From contig JBHELB010000039.1 of assembly GCA_041859045.1 (NCBI GenBank), positions 106,110-170,109 on the forward strand: a stretch of 64,000 nucleotides of DNA. The letters are read 5' to 3'. Under the pieces are notes generated by a model that saw only the letters and a list, made by a program, of their open reading frames with translations, ran no database searches and had not been told where the DNA came from. The DNA comes from JBHELB01 sp041859045. GTDB taxonomy: Bacteria; Hydrogenedentota; Hydrogenedentia; Hydrogenedentales; SLHB01. Shown here piece by piece: positions 33,902 through 42,817 of this stretch. The position numbers and the translations under genes are program-made. Numbering within the stretch: position 1 is the first letter of the stretch; the number at the start of each line of letters is the position of its first letter.

Positions 33902-36355
33902 ATGGCGCGTAAGAGCAAGCCGACGGTGCATTTGGTGGGGCACGGGCATCTGGACCCGACGTGGTTGTGGCGCTGGATGGAGGGGTGCGCGACGGCGCGC
34001 GGCACGTTCCGCTCCGCCCTGGACCGGATGCGCGAGACCCCAGCCTTTCGGTTCACGGCGAGCAGCGCCTGCTTCTATGCGTGGGTGAAGGAGACCGACC
34101 CAGCGGTCTTCGCCGAGATACAGCGGCGCGTGCGCGAGGGACGCTGGGAACTGGCGGGCGGCTGGTGGATTGAGCCGGACTGCAACATCCCCTGCGGCGA
34201 GGCGTTTGTGCGGCAGGGGTTGTATGGCCAGCGCTTTTTCGAGCGCGAATTTGGCCGCCGCGCGGTCGTCGGGTTCAACCCCGACAGCTTTGGTCACGCG
34301 GCGCAGTTGCCGCAGATCCTGCGCAAACTGGGCCTACGCCATTACGCCTACCTGCGCCCGAGCCCGCCGCTGGAACGCGAGTACCCGGGCGGCGCGACGT
34401 TCTGGTGGGAAGCCCCGGACGGTTCGCGGGTGTTGGCGTCGAACATTCAGCACAACTACGGGTGCTGGTCGGATGTGAAGGGGCAAGTGACGCGCCTGCT
34501 CGAGAAGGGCGTGCACAACGAGGACCAGGCGCAGTTCCTGTGCTTCTACGGCGTAGGCAACCACGGCGGCGGCCCGACCATCGCGATCATCGACGAGATC
34601 AAGAAGCTTCAGAAAGACGCGGCCGGTCCACGGCTCGAATTCTCGACGCTGGAGAAATTCTTCGAGGACTTCGCGGCGCACCAGCCCGAAAAAACGATCC
34701 CGTCGGTGCGCGGCGAATTGCAGTACCACGCGCGGGGATGTTTTAGCGCGCACTCCGAGATTAAGCGCATGAACCGCGCCGCCGAACACGCGCTCATGAC
34801 CGCCGAGCGCTGGGCCCTGGCCGCGTCGCTGGCGACAGACTTCACCTATCCGCGTGAACGCCTCGAGGAAGCCTGGCGCGACGTCTTGTATAACCAGTTC
34901 CACGACATTCTCGCGGGGTCGAGCATCGAACCGGCGTATCAAGACGCGCGCGACCAACTCGGCGCGGCGCGGCAACGGGCGACGGAAATCATCAACGCCT
35001 CGACCCAGTCCCTCGCGGCACATATCGACACGCGCGGCCCCGGAAATCCGGCGATCGTGCACAATCCGCTGCCCTGGCCGGTGCGCCGGCCGGTCGTGCT
35101 CGGGCAAACGTTCTCGGGAGCATGGGACCTCGAGGGCGGCGGCATCGACCTGCACGTCGAAGACGAGCGCGGCGTGAAACACCCCGCGCAAAAGGTCTAC
35201 AGCGGCACGTCGGTCTTTTGCGCGTACCAGTTCCTCGCGGAGATCCCGGCGATGGGATACCGCTGCTATCGTGCGTTGCCCGGGCTTCACACGCCCAAGA
35301 AGGCGAAGCCGCTGAGCTACAGCAACTATGTGCTCGAGAATAGCTGGTGGCGCATCGCGTTCGACCCGCAGGGCGGGTACATGACGCAGCTCCGCGACAA
35401 AAAGCACCGCACCGAGGTCCTCACGCGCGGCGCGGTGTTGCAGGTGCTCGTGGACGGCGCGGACACATGGGGCCACGGGGTCAACAATTGGGACGTTGTG
35501 GAAGCGGAGATGGGCGGCGCGGTGTTCCGTGTGGTCGAGGAAGGCGACATCTCGTTGACCCTGCGCATCACGAGCCACTACGGGATGTCCACCGCGGATG
35601 CGTTTGTGACGCTGTATCGCGAACTGCCGATCATTGACTACGTGCTGCGCGTGAACTGGCAGCAGCCGTACAAGATGCTCAAGCTGGCGTTCGATACGAC
35701 CATCGAACGCGGAACCGCCACGTATGAAACGCCCTACGGTTTCGACGTGCGGCCCGCAAACGGCGGCGAAGAGCCGGGACAGGCATGGTTCGACCTTACC
35801 GGCCGGGTGGCCGGGCGTCCGTACGGGCTTGCGGTGCTGAACGACGGCAAGTATAGCTTTGATGTGCGCCGCAAGACCATGCGCACGACCGTGTTGCGGA
35901 CCCCGGCGTACGCGCACCACGATCCTTACTCCTGGGACCCGATCGCGCCGTTCACGTTCCTGGATATCGGACTCCAAACCACGCGATTCCAGATCGTGCC
36001 GCATGCCGGAGCGTGGCAGGACGCCTCGGTGGTGCGCCAGGCATGGGAACTCAACGAACCGCTCTTCGCGCAGCTCGAGTGCTCACACAAGGGCACGCTG
36101 CCGTCCGCGCAGTCCTTTCTCGAGGTCGACGCGCCCAACGTGATCGTCAATGTGTTCAAGCAGAGCGAGGATGGCCGCGACCTGATTCTGCGCGGGTACG
36201 AGGCCTGTGGACGCCGCACGCGGACCGAGGTGCGCGTGGCGGGGGTAAAGACGCCGCTCCGGCTGACCTTTGCCCCGCACGAGATCAAGACCCTGCGCAT
36301 TGACCGCAAGACCGGCAAGGCGCGCGAGGTGAACCTCTTGGAAGAGACGGAATAG
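33902..36355 (+). CDS. GH38-type alpha-mannosidase
   Basis: GH38 enzymes hydrolyse alpha-mannosides by a zinc-dependent retaining mechanism. The N-terminal metal motif is GHGHLDPTWLWRW (His16 and Asp18). The predicted nucleophile is Asp128 in NPDSFGH. The EPDCNIPCGEAFVRQ segment, also family-typical, is near 91-105. The catalytic domain is followed by a helical region and a large beta domain of the usual kind. No signal peptide is seen, so it should act in the cytoplasm on imported oligosaccharides. ATG 33902 has GAGGGG five bases upstream; ATG 33872, also with a Shine-Dalgarno, is the alternative. Length is 817 residues. Confidence 0.93.
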   Translation: MARKSKPTVHLVGHGHLDPTWLWRWMEGCATARGTFRSALDRMRETPAFRFTASSACFYAWVKETDPAVFAEIQRRVREGRWELAGGWWIEPDCNIPCGEAFVRQGLYGQRFFEREFGRRAVVGFNPDSFGHAAQLPQILRKLGLRHYAYLRPSPPLEREYPGGATFWWEAPDGSRVLASNIQHNYGCWSDVKGQVTRLLEKGVHNEDQAQFLCFYGVGNHGGGPTIAIIDEIKKLQKDAAGPRLEFSTLEKFFEDFAAHQPEKTIPSVRGELQYHARGCFSAHSEIKRMNRAAEHALMTAERWALAASLATDFTYPRERLEEAWRDVLYNQFHDILAGSSIEPAYQDARDQLGAARQRATEIINASTQSLAAHIDTRGPGNPAIVHNPLPWPVRRPVVLGQTFSGAWDLEGGGIDLHVEDERGVKHPAQKVYSGTSVFCAYQFLAEIPAMGYRCYRALPGLHTPKKAKPLSYSNYVLENSWWRIAFDPQGGYMTQLRDKKHRTEVLTRGAVLQVLVDGADTWGHGVNNWDVVEAEMGGAVFRVVEEGDISLTLRITSHYGMSTADAFVTLYRELPIIDYVLRVNWQQPYKMLKLAFDTTIERGTATYETPYGFDVRPANGGEEPGQAWFDLTGRVAGRPYGLAVLNDGKYSFDVRRKTMRTTVLRTPAYAHHDPYSWDPIAPFTFLDIGLQTTRFQIVPHAGAWQDASVVRQAWELNEPLFAQLECSHKGTLPSAQSFLEVDAPNVIVNVFKQSEDGRDLILRGYEACGRRTRTEVRVAGVKTPLRLTFAPHEIKTLRIDRKTGKAREVNLLEETE

Positions 36356-36429
36356 GAAAATCGCCCCGCCGGTTGCCTGCGCAGGGGGACTCGGGGTAGA
36401 GTCATGCAGGGTGGAGCGCGAGAGGGCAT

Positions 36430-37542
36430 ATGTTCAAGGGCATTACAGCCATCATGTACAAGGAAGGGATCCATATCTTCCGCGATCCCCGCACCTTGTT
36501 TCTCATGCTGCTTGTGCCCGGCATTCAACTCACTATTTTTGGGTACGCGATCGAGCTTGATGTGCGCAATATCGCCACGGTGGTCTATGATCTCGATGGC
36601 CGGGAAGCGGCCCGCACGCTGATCGACAGCTTTACGAACTCGGGAACGTTTCATATTATCGACCAGGTGCAGTCGGACGCCGCATTCACAAACGCCATCG
36701 TAGCGGGACGCGCCCAAGTGGCGATCAAGATTCCGCCGGACTACTCCGACCGCGTGTTGCGCGGGGAGCCGGTGAGTTTTCAGGCGCTGATAGACGGCAG
36801 TAATTCGACCATCGCGATGCAGGCGCTCAACGTGACGAATGCCATCGCTCTGCGCAAATCAGTAAGCGTGCTTTCTCAAACCACCGGCACGGGACGTCCG
36901 CCGATTGAGGCGCGGCCACGGGTCATGTTCAATCCCGACATGAAGACGGCCAATTTCATGGTGCCGGGGTTGGTGGCGATTGTGATGCAGGTCGTGACGA
37001 TGTTTCTGACGGCGTTTGCGGTGGTGCGCGAGAAGGAGAACGGTACGCTCGAGCAGATTATGGCCACGCCGGTGTCGCGCTTGGGCCTGATGCTGGGGAA
37101 GCTCGTGCCGTACGGATTCATAGGCGCGTTTGAAACGGGCATGGTGCTGTTCATCATGCGCTTTCTGTTCGGCGTGCCCATTGCGGGAAGTCTATTGCTG
37201 CTTGCGGCGTTCTCGTTGATCTTCTTGTTCACGGCGCTTGGGCTGGGATTGCTGATCAGCGCGATTTCCCAGACGCAGATGCAGGCGGTCCAGTTTGCGT
37301 TTGTCATTGTCTTGCCGAGCGTGCTGCTTTCGGGGTTTATGTTTCCACAGGAGTCAATGCCCTACCCGATTTATGTGATAGGGCAATTCATTCCCGCGAC
37401 GTACTTTATTCGCTTGCTTCGCGGTGTGATTCTTCGCGGCGCGGAGCTCAGCGATCTTTGGCAAACGGCGGCCATACTCGCCGGGATGGGCTTTGTCATT
37501 CTGATGATCAGCGCGACGCGCTTTAGAAAGACCTTGGCATGA
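36430..37542 (+). CDS. ABC-2 type permease, orphan paralogue
   Basis: This 370-residue protein has the same layout as the permease at 28497-29612: an N-terminal helix, a ~130-residue extracytoplasmic domain, then a helical bundle. Much of it is collinear and identical with that protein, including YKE-x-x-H-x-x-RDPRTLFLM near the start, REKENGTLEQ, and a common ATRFRKTL/SRFRKTL ending. No ATPase or HlyD gene is adjacent. It may share the ATPase encoded at 29605-30552 to form an alternative or heteromeric pump. Downstream is a sulfotransferase gene about 30 bases away. Confidence 0.92.
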   Translation: MFKGITAIMYKEGIHIFRDPRTLFLMLLVPGIQLTIFGYAIELDVRNIATVVYDLDGREAARTLIDSFTNSGTFHIIDQVQSDAAFTNAIVAGRAQVAIKIPPDYSDRVLRGEPVSFQALIDGSNSTIAMQALNVTNAIALRKSVSVLSQTTGTGRPPIEARPRVMFNPDMKTANFMVPGLVAIVMQVVTMFLTAFAVVREKENGTLEQIMATPVSRLGLMLGKLVPYGFIGAFETGMVLFIMRFLFGVPIAGSLLLLAAFSLIFLFTALGLGLLISAISQTQMQAVQFAFVIVLPSVLLSGFMFPQESMPYPIYVIGQFIPATYFIRLLRGVILRGAELSDLWQTAAILAGMGFVILMISATRFRKTLA

Positions 37543-37572
37543 CGTTTGTCTGTTCGGCAGTACGAGGTTCAC

Positions 37573-38691
37573 ATGAGTGAACGCGGCCCGTTTCTCAGTC
37601 ATCTCAACCCGATGGCGCTTGCGTCCTTTCGCAATTGGGTACGCCTTGTGTCGCGCTCCGGCGGCATCGACGCACGCTACTGGCCCAAAGCGCTGTATGT
37701 GACGGCGTCCAGTCTTTCCACCGTGCCGTGGCGCGCGGCGGAGCATGTGTTTTACGGCAAGGCGATTCGCGAGACCCCGATCGCGCAACCGCCGTTGTTT
37801 ATTCTCGGGCATTGGCGCACCGGGACGACCTTTCTGCACAACGTGCTCAGCCGCGATCCGCAGCTCGGCTACGTGCCGACGTACCAGACCATCGCGCCGG
37901 GATTTTCGCTCGTGGGCGAACACATTTGGAAACCCTTGTTGCGAATGCTGCTCCCCGGACATCGCCCGCAGGATCACGTTGAGCTGGGCACGGACCTGCC
38001 GCAAGAGGAAGAGGTGGCGCTGCCGTCGCTGTGCCCGCACTCGTTTTACGCCGGGTACTTCTTTCCCGCGCGCATGGACGAGTTCTTCACGCGCTATGCC
38101 TTGCTGGAGGGCATCTCCGCGCAGGAACGCGAGGAGTGGCGTGCGGCGTATTTGTATGTGCTCAAGAAAGCGACGCTCTGCGCCCAAGGACGGCGGCTCG
38201 TGTTGAAGAATCCGGTCAATACCGGCCGTATCGCGGAACTTGTCCAGCTTTTCCCGGGGGCGAAATACATCCATATCCATCGCAATCCGTACGTCGTCTA
38301 TAATTCGACATTGCGATTGTATTCGAAGATGCTCGAGATCAGCGCGTTTCAGAAATACACCGAAGAAGAACTGGGCGAGCGCGTGTTTCGTTACTTCAGC
38401 GGCATGATGCGGCGCTATTTTGAGCAGCGTGACCTCGTTCCGCAGGGCGATCTGGTGGAGATCCGCTTTGAGGATTTCGAGGCGGATCCGCTCGGGCAGC
38501 TCGAACGCGCGTATGCGCAACTGCGCCTTCCGGGATTCGAGGCGGCCCGGCCCGAGTTCGAGGCGTATCTCGGTACGCTCAAGAACTACTCCAAAAACCA
38601 GTATGCGCTGCCGGCGGCGCTGGCGGATCGCATCGAGCGGGAATGGGGATTCGCCATCGAGCGCTGGGGATACACGCGACCGACCGGTTGA
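37573..38691 (+). CDS. PAPS-dependent sulfotransferase family protein
   Basis: The 5'-phosphosulfate loop is GHWRTGTTFLHN at about 79-90 and the 3'-phosphate site is IHIHRNPYVVYNS at ~235-248. These are the two signatures of PAPS-dependent sulfotransferases (Sulfotransfer_3 type). It would transfer sulfate to a carbohydrate, lipid or small molecule; the acceptor is unknown. Start ATG 37573 has GAGG upstream, while a frame from 37546 lacks one. No PAPS-synthesis genes are in the window. Proximity to the permease suggests, without proving, export of a sulfated product. Confidence 0.9.
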   Translation: MSERGPFLSHLNPMALASFRNWVRLVSRSGGIDARYWPKALYVTASSLSTVPWRAAEHVFYGKAIRETPIAQPPLFILGHWRTGTTFLHNVLSRDPQLGYVPTYQTIAPGFSLVGEHIWKPLLRMLLPGHRPQDHVELGTDLPQEEEVALPSLCPHSFYAGYFFPARMDEFFTRYALLEGISAQEREEWRAAYLYVLKKATLCAQGRRLVLKNPVNTGRIAELVQLFPGAKYIHIHRNPYVVYNSTLRLYSKMLEISAFQKYTEEELGERVFRYFSGMMRRYFEQRDLVPQGDLVEIRFEDFEADPLGQLERAYAQLRLPGFEAARPEFEAYLGTLKNYSKNQYALPAALADRIEREWGFAIERWGYTRPTG

Positions 38692-38738
38692 TCGCGAGCG
38701 CGCTGGAACGTCATAACCTCGCAAAGGAGGAATCCCGG

Positions 38739-39374
38739 GTGGCAGAGCAAGAGTTCGGCGCGTGGCTATCGCAGGCGCCCCGTTCGGTTGAATACGCCGC
38801 AATCGCCGTCGCGGCGCTTGGCGTCATCGCCGTGCTTTTCGTCGCACTGCGTATGCGCCCGCGCCGCGTGCGTGTGGCGGTCCAGGCCCGGACCAACTCG
38901 CCTCACAACCTGACCTGCGAGGTGTGCCAACAGGAACTTATCTTTGCGCCCAACGCCCTCGTGCCCATCTCGTCGGTCGAGATTGGCCTGGTCGCGCGTA
39001 CGCACCCCAAGTTGGCGGGGCGCAAGTTGTTCGAGTACGTCTGTCCGCACTGCGAGTCATCACACACGTTTATTGTGGAAGGCGGACGTCCGCAGTGGGT
39101 GGGAGTGAACCTCTATCAGCCCCAAGTGAAGACCACGCGCTGTCAGGAATGTCGTAAGCCGTTGCGGCGTCCACCCTGGCCCGCGGGTACGCACGACGGA
39201 CGTGTGCATGAGATTCCGGATCTTGATGACGGCCTGGGATTGGTGTGTTCGCGTTGCGGGTCCGTTTGTTGTGTCGAATGTTGCCGCAAGGCCACCCGTA
39301 CCCGCACCCCCGACCGCACTTTCTTGTGTCCCCGTTGCGCGCGCGGGCCGGTGGACCGTCTGTTTCACCCCTGA
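38739..39374 (+). CDS. Single-pass membrane protein with multiple zinc-ribbon CxxC pairs
   Basis: I do not recognise the family. The 211-residue protein has one transmembrane helix at about 17-37 followed by a basic stretch. A soluble domain then carries CEVC, CPHC, CQEC, CSRCGSVCCVECC and CPRC, enough cysteines for two or three zinc ribbons. The cysteine-rich part is probably cytoplasmic. The GTG start at 38739 is set by an AAAGGAGG ending 8 bases upstream. The first 32 codons of a longer frame overlap the sulfotransferase gene and are discounted. A redox, nucleic-acid or scaffold role are all possible. Confidence 0.7.
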   Translation: MAEQEFGAWLSQAPRSVEYAAIAVAALGVIAVLFVALRMRPRRVRVAVQARTNSPHNLTCEVCQQELIFAPNALVPISSVEIGLVARTHPKLAGRKLFEYVCPHCESSHTFIVEGGRPQWVGVNLYQPQVKTTRCQECRKPLRRPPWPAGTHDGRVHEIPDLDDGLGLVCSRCGSVCCVECCRKATRTRTPDRTFLCPRCARGPVDRLFHP

Positions 39375-39433
39375 CCAAATCCTGCGGGAACTTTGCGGGC
39401 TCGTGCTGTATTCTATGCGGAGGAGGAAGAACC

Positions 39434-40564
39434 ATGTTTTTAGTTCGGACCGTGCTATGGGGCGTACTGCTGTGTTGTGCGACGGCGTTTGCGGAGGACG
39501 CGGCGCCACAACCAGCGGAGAGCTCGGCCAGCACTGTGCCGAAACGGGTTTCCATCGAATCCGCCACCCCCACCCGCATCCCTGCCGCCACACGGGCAAA
39601 GCTTCCCGAGGACGGTAGTCGCCTCGAAATCACCGAGGAAGGCGAGATTCCCGGACGCGCCAGTTTTGGCACGATCGTCCGGCAATGGGGTGAGCGCGGC
39701 GGGGTGAGCGTCGTGCTGATGTCGGGCTTGGAGGACCAGTTAATGCCCGAAAAGACGCAATTGCCCAAGAAGCCATCGGAGAAGAGCGTCGAGAAACTCG
39801 CGACGGCGTTCAACTGCCTAAGCGAAGAGGCTTCTGGGTATACGTTCATTTACGCCAAGGGGTATGAATCGCTGGAAGGACTGTCGCTCAAAGACAAGCT
39901 GCCGCCTCGCTATGCGGCGCTGCGCGGGTCAATGGCGTTCGGCGCGGGGATGCCGTTATACACGGCCTGCGCGTGGCTGAGTCAGGCGATGGGCATTGCC
40001 GTCGTCGCGGACAATGCGGTGGGCAGCGCGTACCTCGGCGAGACCGCGCTCTCGGACGTGACGGTGGCGCAGGCGCTGGAGGCGATGCTGAAGGGCGCGC
40101 GCGTGCCGAAGTGTTCCATCGAGGCGACGGACGAATTTGTGTTCTTGTGCGCGCCAGGTAACCCGAATCCCGCCAGTGCGCTACTGGGCCCGGCCGACAA
40201 CATGGCCCTGTTGGAGAAAATGGTGAACGTGTCGCTGCCGTATGTCGCGCGCGACGCGGGGAAATACCCGGTCGAGTTCTCCGCCAAACCACTGGGCGAT
40301 CTGCGTGGTTTGCTCGAGCAGCAGCTCGGCGTGCCGGTGGCGATCGAGGGGAAAGCGAACATACTTCCCGTCAATCCGATGACCGTTCGCAATGTTCGGT
40401 TGCGCACCGCGCTGGACCTGCTTGTGAAGCAGTGGCTGTCCGCCGATTTCTGTTACGAAGTGCGCGGCGAAGGTATTGTGATTCGTCCTCGCACCGACGC
40501 CGAGCGCGTATCCGCGCCTGCCGCCTCCGCGCCTGCCGCAGACTCCGCGGCGTCCACACAGTAA
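39434..40564 (+). CDS. Exported protein with two STN/secretin-like repeats
   Basis: A signal peptide (residues 1-20, ending AFA) is followed by an Ala/Pro/Ser-rich linker. Two segments have the STN or secretin N-domain pattern: ACAWLSQAMGIAVVADNA followed by TVAQALEAMLKG, and LLEQQLGVPVAIEGKA followed by RLRTALDLLVKQW, the latter ending in a YEVRGEGIVI strand. These small beta-alpha-beta domains normally occur in secretins and TonB receptors, but here no pore or barrel follows. The start at 39434 is set by GGAGGAGGAAGAACC. A periplasmic adaptor is the best guess. Total length is 376 residues. Confidence 0.6.
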   Translation: MFLVRTVLWGVLLCCATAFAEDAAPQPAESSASTVPKRVSIESATPTRIPAATRAKLPEDGSRLEITEEGEIPGRASFGTIVRQWGERGGVSVVLMSGLEDQLMPEKTQLPKKPSEKSVEKLATAFNCLSEEASGYTFIYAKGYESLEGLSLKDKLPPRYAALRGSMAFGAGMPLYTACAWLSQAMGIAVVADNAVGSAYLGETALSDVTVAQALEAMLKGARVPKCSIEATDEFVFLCAPGNPNPASALLGPADNMALLEKMVNVSLPYVARDAGKYPVEFSAKPLGDLRGLLEQQLGVPVAIEGKANILPVNPMTVRNVRLRTALDLLVKQWLSADFCYEVRGEGIVIRPRTDAERVSAPAASAPAADSAASTQ

Positions 40565-40604
40565 CGGTTTTTCTAGGACCTCGCGCGCGGGGTATCATGA
40601 CGCC

Positions 40605-42704
40605 ATGCTATCCGTAATGGCCACCATGTTGTTGTGCGGCGCGGCGCAGGTCTGGACGATGCCCAGCCTCGTCGACGTCTTGCCATCCTCACCACGCCCT
40701 GCGAACGCCAAGGCGTCCATCTACCTCTACGCCGCTCGCGGCGAGGAGGAATCGTTTCAGGTTTGTGTGCGCGCGGAGAAAGAGCCAGCCCAGATTCAGG
40801 ACCTGCGCGCGCTGGCGCTCGACGAGGAGATTGGCCCGCCGCGCGTGGCGGTGGTGGGGTACTTGACGCCGGGGCGTACGTCGCCGCGTGGGGCATCGAT
40901 TACGCAGACCTGGCCCGATCCGTTGCTGCCGCTTCAGCCCGTACACGTGGCTCCGGAGCGAACCATCGCGTTCTGGATCACCTACCGTGTGCCGGAGAGC
41001 GCGAGCCCGGGTGTTCATGCGGGGCAGGTGGATCTGTTTCTTGAACGAGGCCGGCGCATTCCCGTCGCGGTAACCATTCAGGTTTTCGACACCACGCTGA
41101 CGCGGCCGCCCACGTTGCGGAGTTTGTTCCCCCTTGACCGCGCGTCGGTGCGTCGAGTCTACGGGATCGATGAGCAAGACCTTGAGGCCTGGAAACCGTA
41201 CTACGACCTGATGGGCGAGGAGCGCATTGCGGCGGCGCTATGGGATGGCGGCGGGCTGTTGCCGGTGGATGCCTCGGGCAAGGCCGATACGACGGCCTTC
41301 AAACAGCACCTGGAGTACGCGCTGCAGGAGTGCGGCATGAGCGTGGCCGCGCTTGCGCCGCTGGGCAAGAAGGAACTGCCGTTTCCCGCGCCGCCCGAGG
41401 GTGAATTGCAGGATCCGCTGCAACTGTACATGCTCGACATGGACCAGTGGTTGCGCGAGCACAACTGGTTTGACCGCGTGTGCATGCCGGTCATGGCGAT
41501 TCCGCCGCGCGAGGCGTGGCAGGAAGCGCGCAACGCATTTTTCCGCGTGCAACGGGCCGATCGCCAAGTGCCACGACTGATGGCCTCGCGCCCGCACCCG
41601 TATCTGGAGCGGTATACAGACATTTTGGCGGTGTCACTGTCGCGCGCGCATCCGATCGCGATTGAACGTTTGCGCAAGGGCATTTCGCTCAAGGCGGTGC
41701 CCGCGTATCCCCTGCAGGAGATCACGGCAAGTTCCTCGGGCCCGCCGCCCGGGGAGGATACCTTCACTTCGTTGCCCGAGGATGCATACGACGGTTGCCT
41801 GTTTACATGCTGGTACTCCGCGGAATCGCCAAGACCGCGTGCGCCGCAACGCTTGGAGCTGTCACTCGCCGAACCGGTCAAGACCCGTGTCATTCGCATC
41901 GGATGGAAGACGGGGCTTGAGCCGTCCGTGATTGAAACGGCGACAGCTTACGACGGAACGGTGTTCAGTCCGGCTCAAGTGGACTGGGAGTTTCACCCCG
42001 CCCCATCGCCGTTCGACAATAGTTGGGCGGAGGGGCGTTTTCGTATGGAGAAGACCTTCTCCGCAATCCGCTTTACTTTTCGCGAGACTACTCACGGCAG
42101 GCCCGTGGCGGTGTCGGAGATCGAGTTCGACAAACCGCCGTCGCCAGAGACATTAGCCGAAATACGCCCGCTCGATCTGTGGCTCGATGTCGATGGACTT
42201 GCTGTGCCGAGTCTCGCGGTCGATGTGCATCCTGTCGAGGCGCGGCTGTTGGGGTGGATCGCGTGGGGTTATGACATGAGCGGCGTGCTGGGGCGCGGTC
42301 TCAACACCTGGCCCGAGAGTTGGGGGCGTCCGGAGAATCCGCCCCCCTACGAATGGCGCGATCCGAGCGGGGGATTGGGCTACTTGATGTATCCCGGACC
42401 CGACGGGCCGTTGCCCTCGATACGCCTTGAGCGCTTGCGCGACGGTATCGAGGATCACGCTTGTCTTGTGGCGTTGGATCGTGCGGTGCAGCAGGGGCTG
42501 GTTCGCGACGACGCTTCGAAGAAACTGTGCGCGCGGCAACCCTTCCGGCCCGGAATGGCCGTGGCCGATCTTGAGACGCTCGCGACCGCGCTGCCCGACC
42601 TCCACAAACGCATCGGTCTCGCCCTCGATCGCGCCGCGCGAGAGGCCCGAAAACAGGATGCCCGGTCGGACCGGCAGCAACGCTCCAAATCGGCCAAAGA
42701 GTAA
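40605..42704 (+). CDS. DUF4091-type glycoside hydrolase-like protein with inserted discoidin-like domain
   Basis: An N-terminal signal-like segment precedes a beta-sandwich (~20-165), a TIM-barrel-like middle (~170-385) and a C-terminal DUF4091 motif: GGLGYLMYPGPDG, then SIRLERLRDGIEDH (~610-640). Between barrel and DUF4091 lies a segment at about 395-520 with F5/8-type C (discoidin) features (ITASSSGPPPGED start, YDGCLFTCWYSAE, RVIRIGWKTG, AIRFTFRETTHGRPVAVSEIEF). Such a carbohydrate-binding insert would target the enzyme to a glycan. The short signal is not ideal, so export is likely but not certain. Charged C-terminal tail residues are rich in Arg and Lys. Confidence 0.75.
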   Translation: MLSVMATMLLCGAAQVWTMPSLVDVLPSSPRPANAKASIYLYAARGEEESFQVCVRAEKEPAQIQDLRALALDEEIGPPRVAVVGYLTPGRTSPRGASITQTWPDPLLPLQPVHVAPERTIAFWITYRVPESASPGVHAGQVDLFLERGRRIPVAVTIQVFDTTLTRPPTLRSLFPLDRASVRRVYGIDEQDLEAWKPYYDLMGEERIAAALWDGGGLLPVDASGKADTTAFKQHLEYALQECGMSVAALAPLGKKELPFPAPPEGELQDPLQLYMLDMDQWLREHNWFDRVCMPVMAIPPREAWQEARNAFFRVQRADRQVPRLMASRPHPYLERYTDILAVSLSRAHPIAIERLRKGISLKAVPAYPLQEITASSSGPPPGEDTFTSLPEDAYDGCLFTCWYSAESPRPRAPQRLELSLAEPVKTRVIRIGWKTGLEPSVIETATAYDGTVFSPAQVDWEFHPAPSPFDNSWAEGRFRMEKTFSAIRFTFRETTHGRPVAVSEIEFDKPPSPETLAEIRPLDLWLDVDGLAVPSLAVDVHPVEARLLGWIAWGYDMSGVLGRGLNTWPESWGRPENPPPYEWRDPSGGLGYLMYPGPDGPLPSIRLERLRDGIEDHACLVALDRAVQQGLVRDDASKKLCARQPFRPGMAVADLETLATALPDLHKRIGLALDRAAREARKQDARSDRQQRSKSAKE

Positions 42705-42817
42705 CCTCGGGGTCTCGCTGCTCTATTGAACCTGCCTGTGGACCGCGATATAGTTCTCTCAAGGCGGCAAAGGCCGGGCCGCGGGGGGACTGGGGCGATC
42801 CGGCTAGGGTGGTAGCC

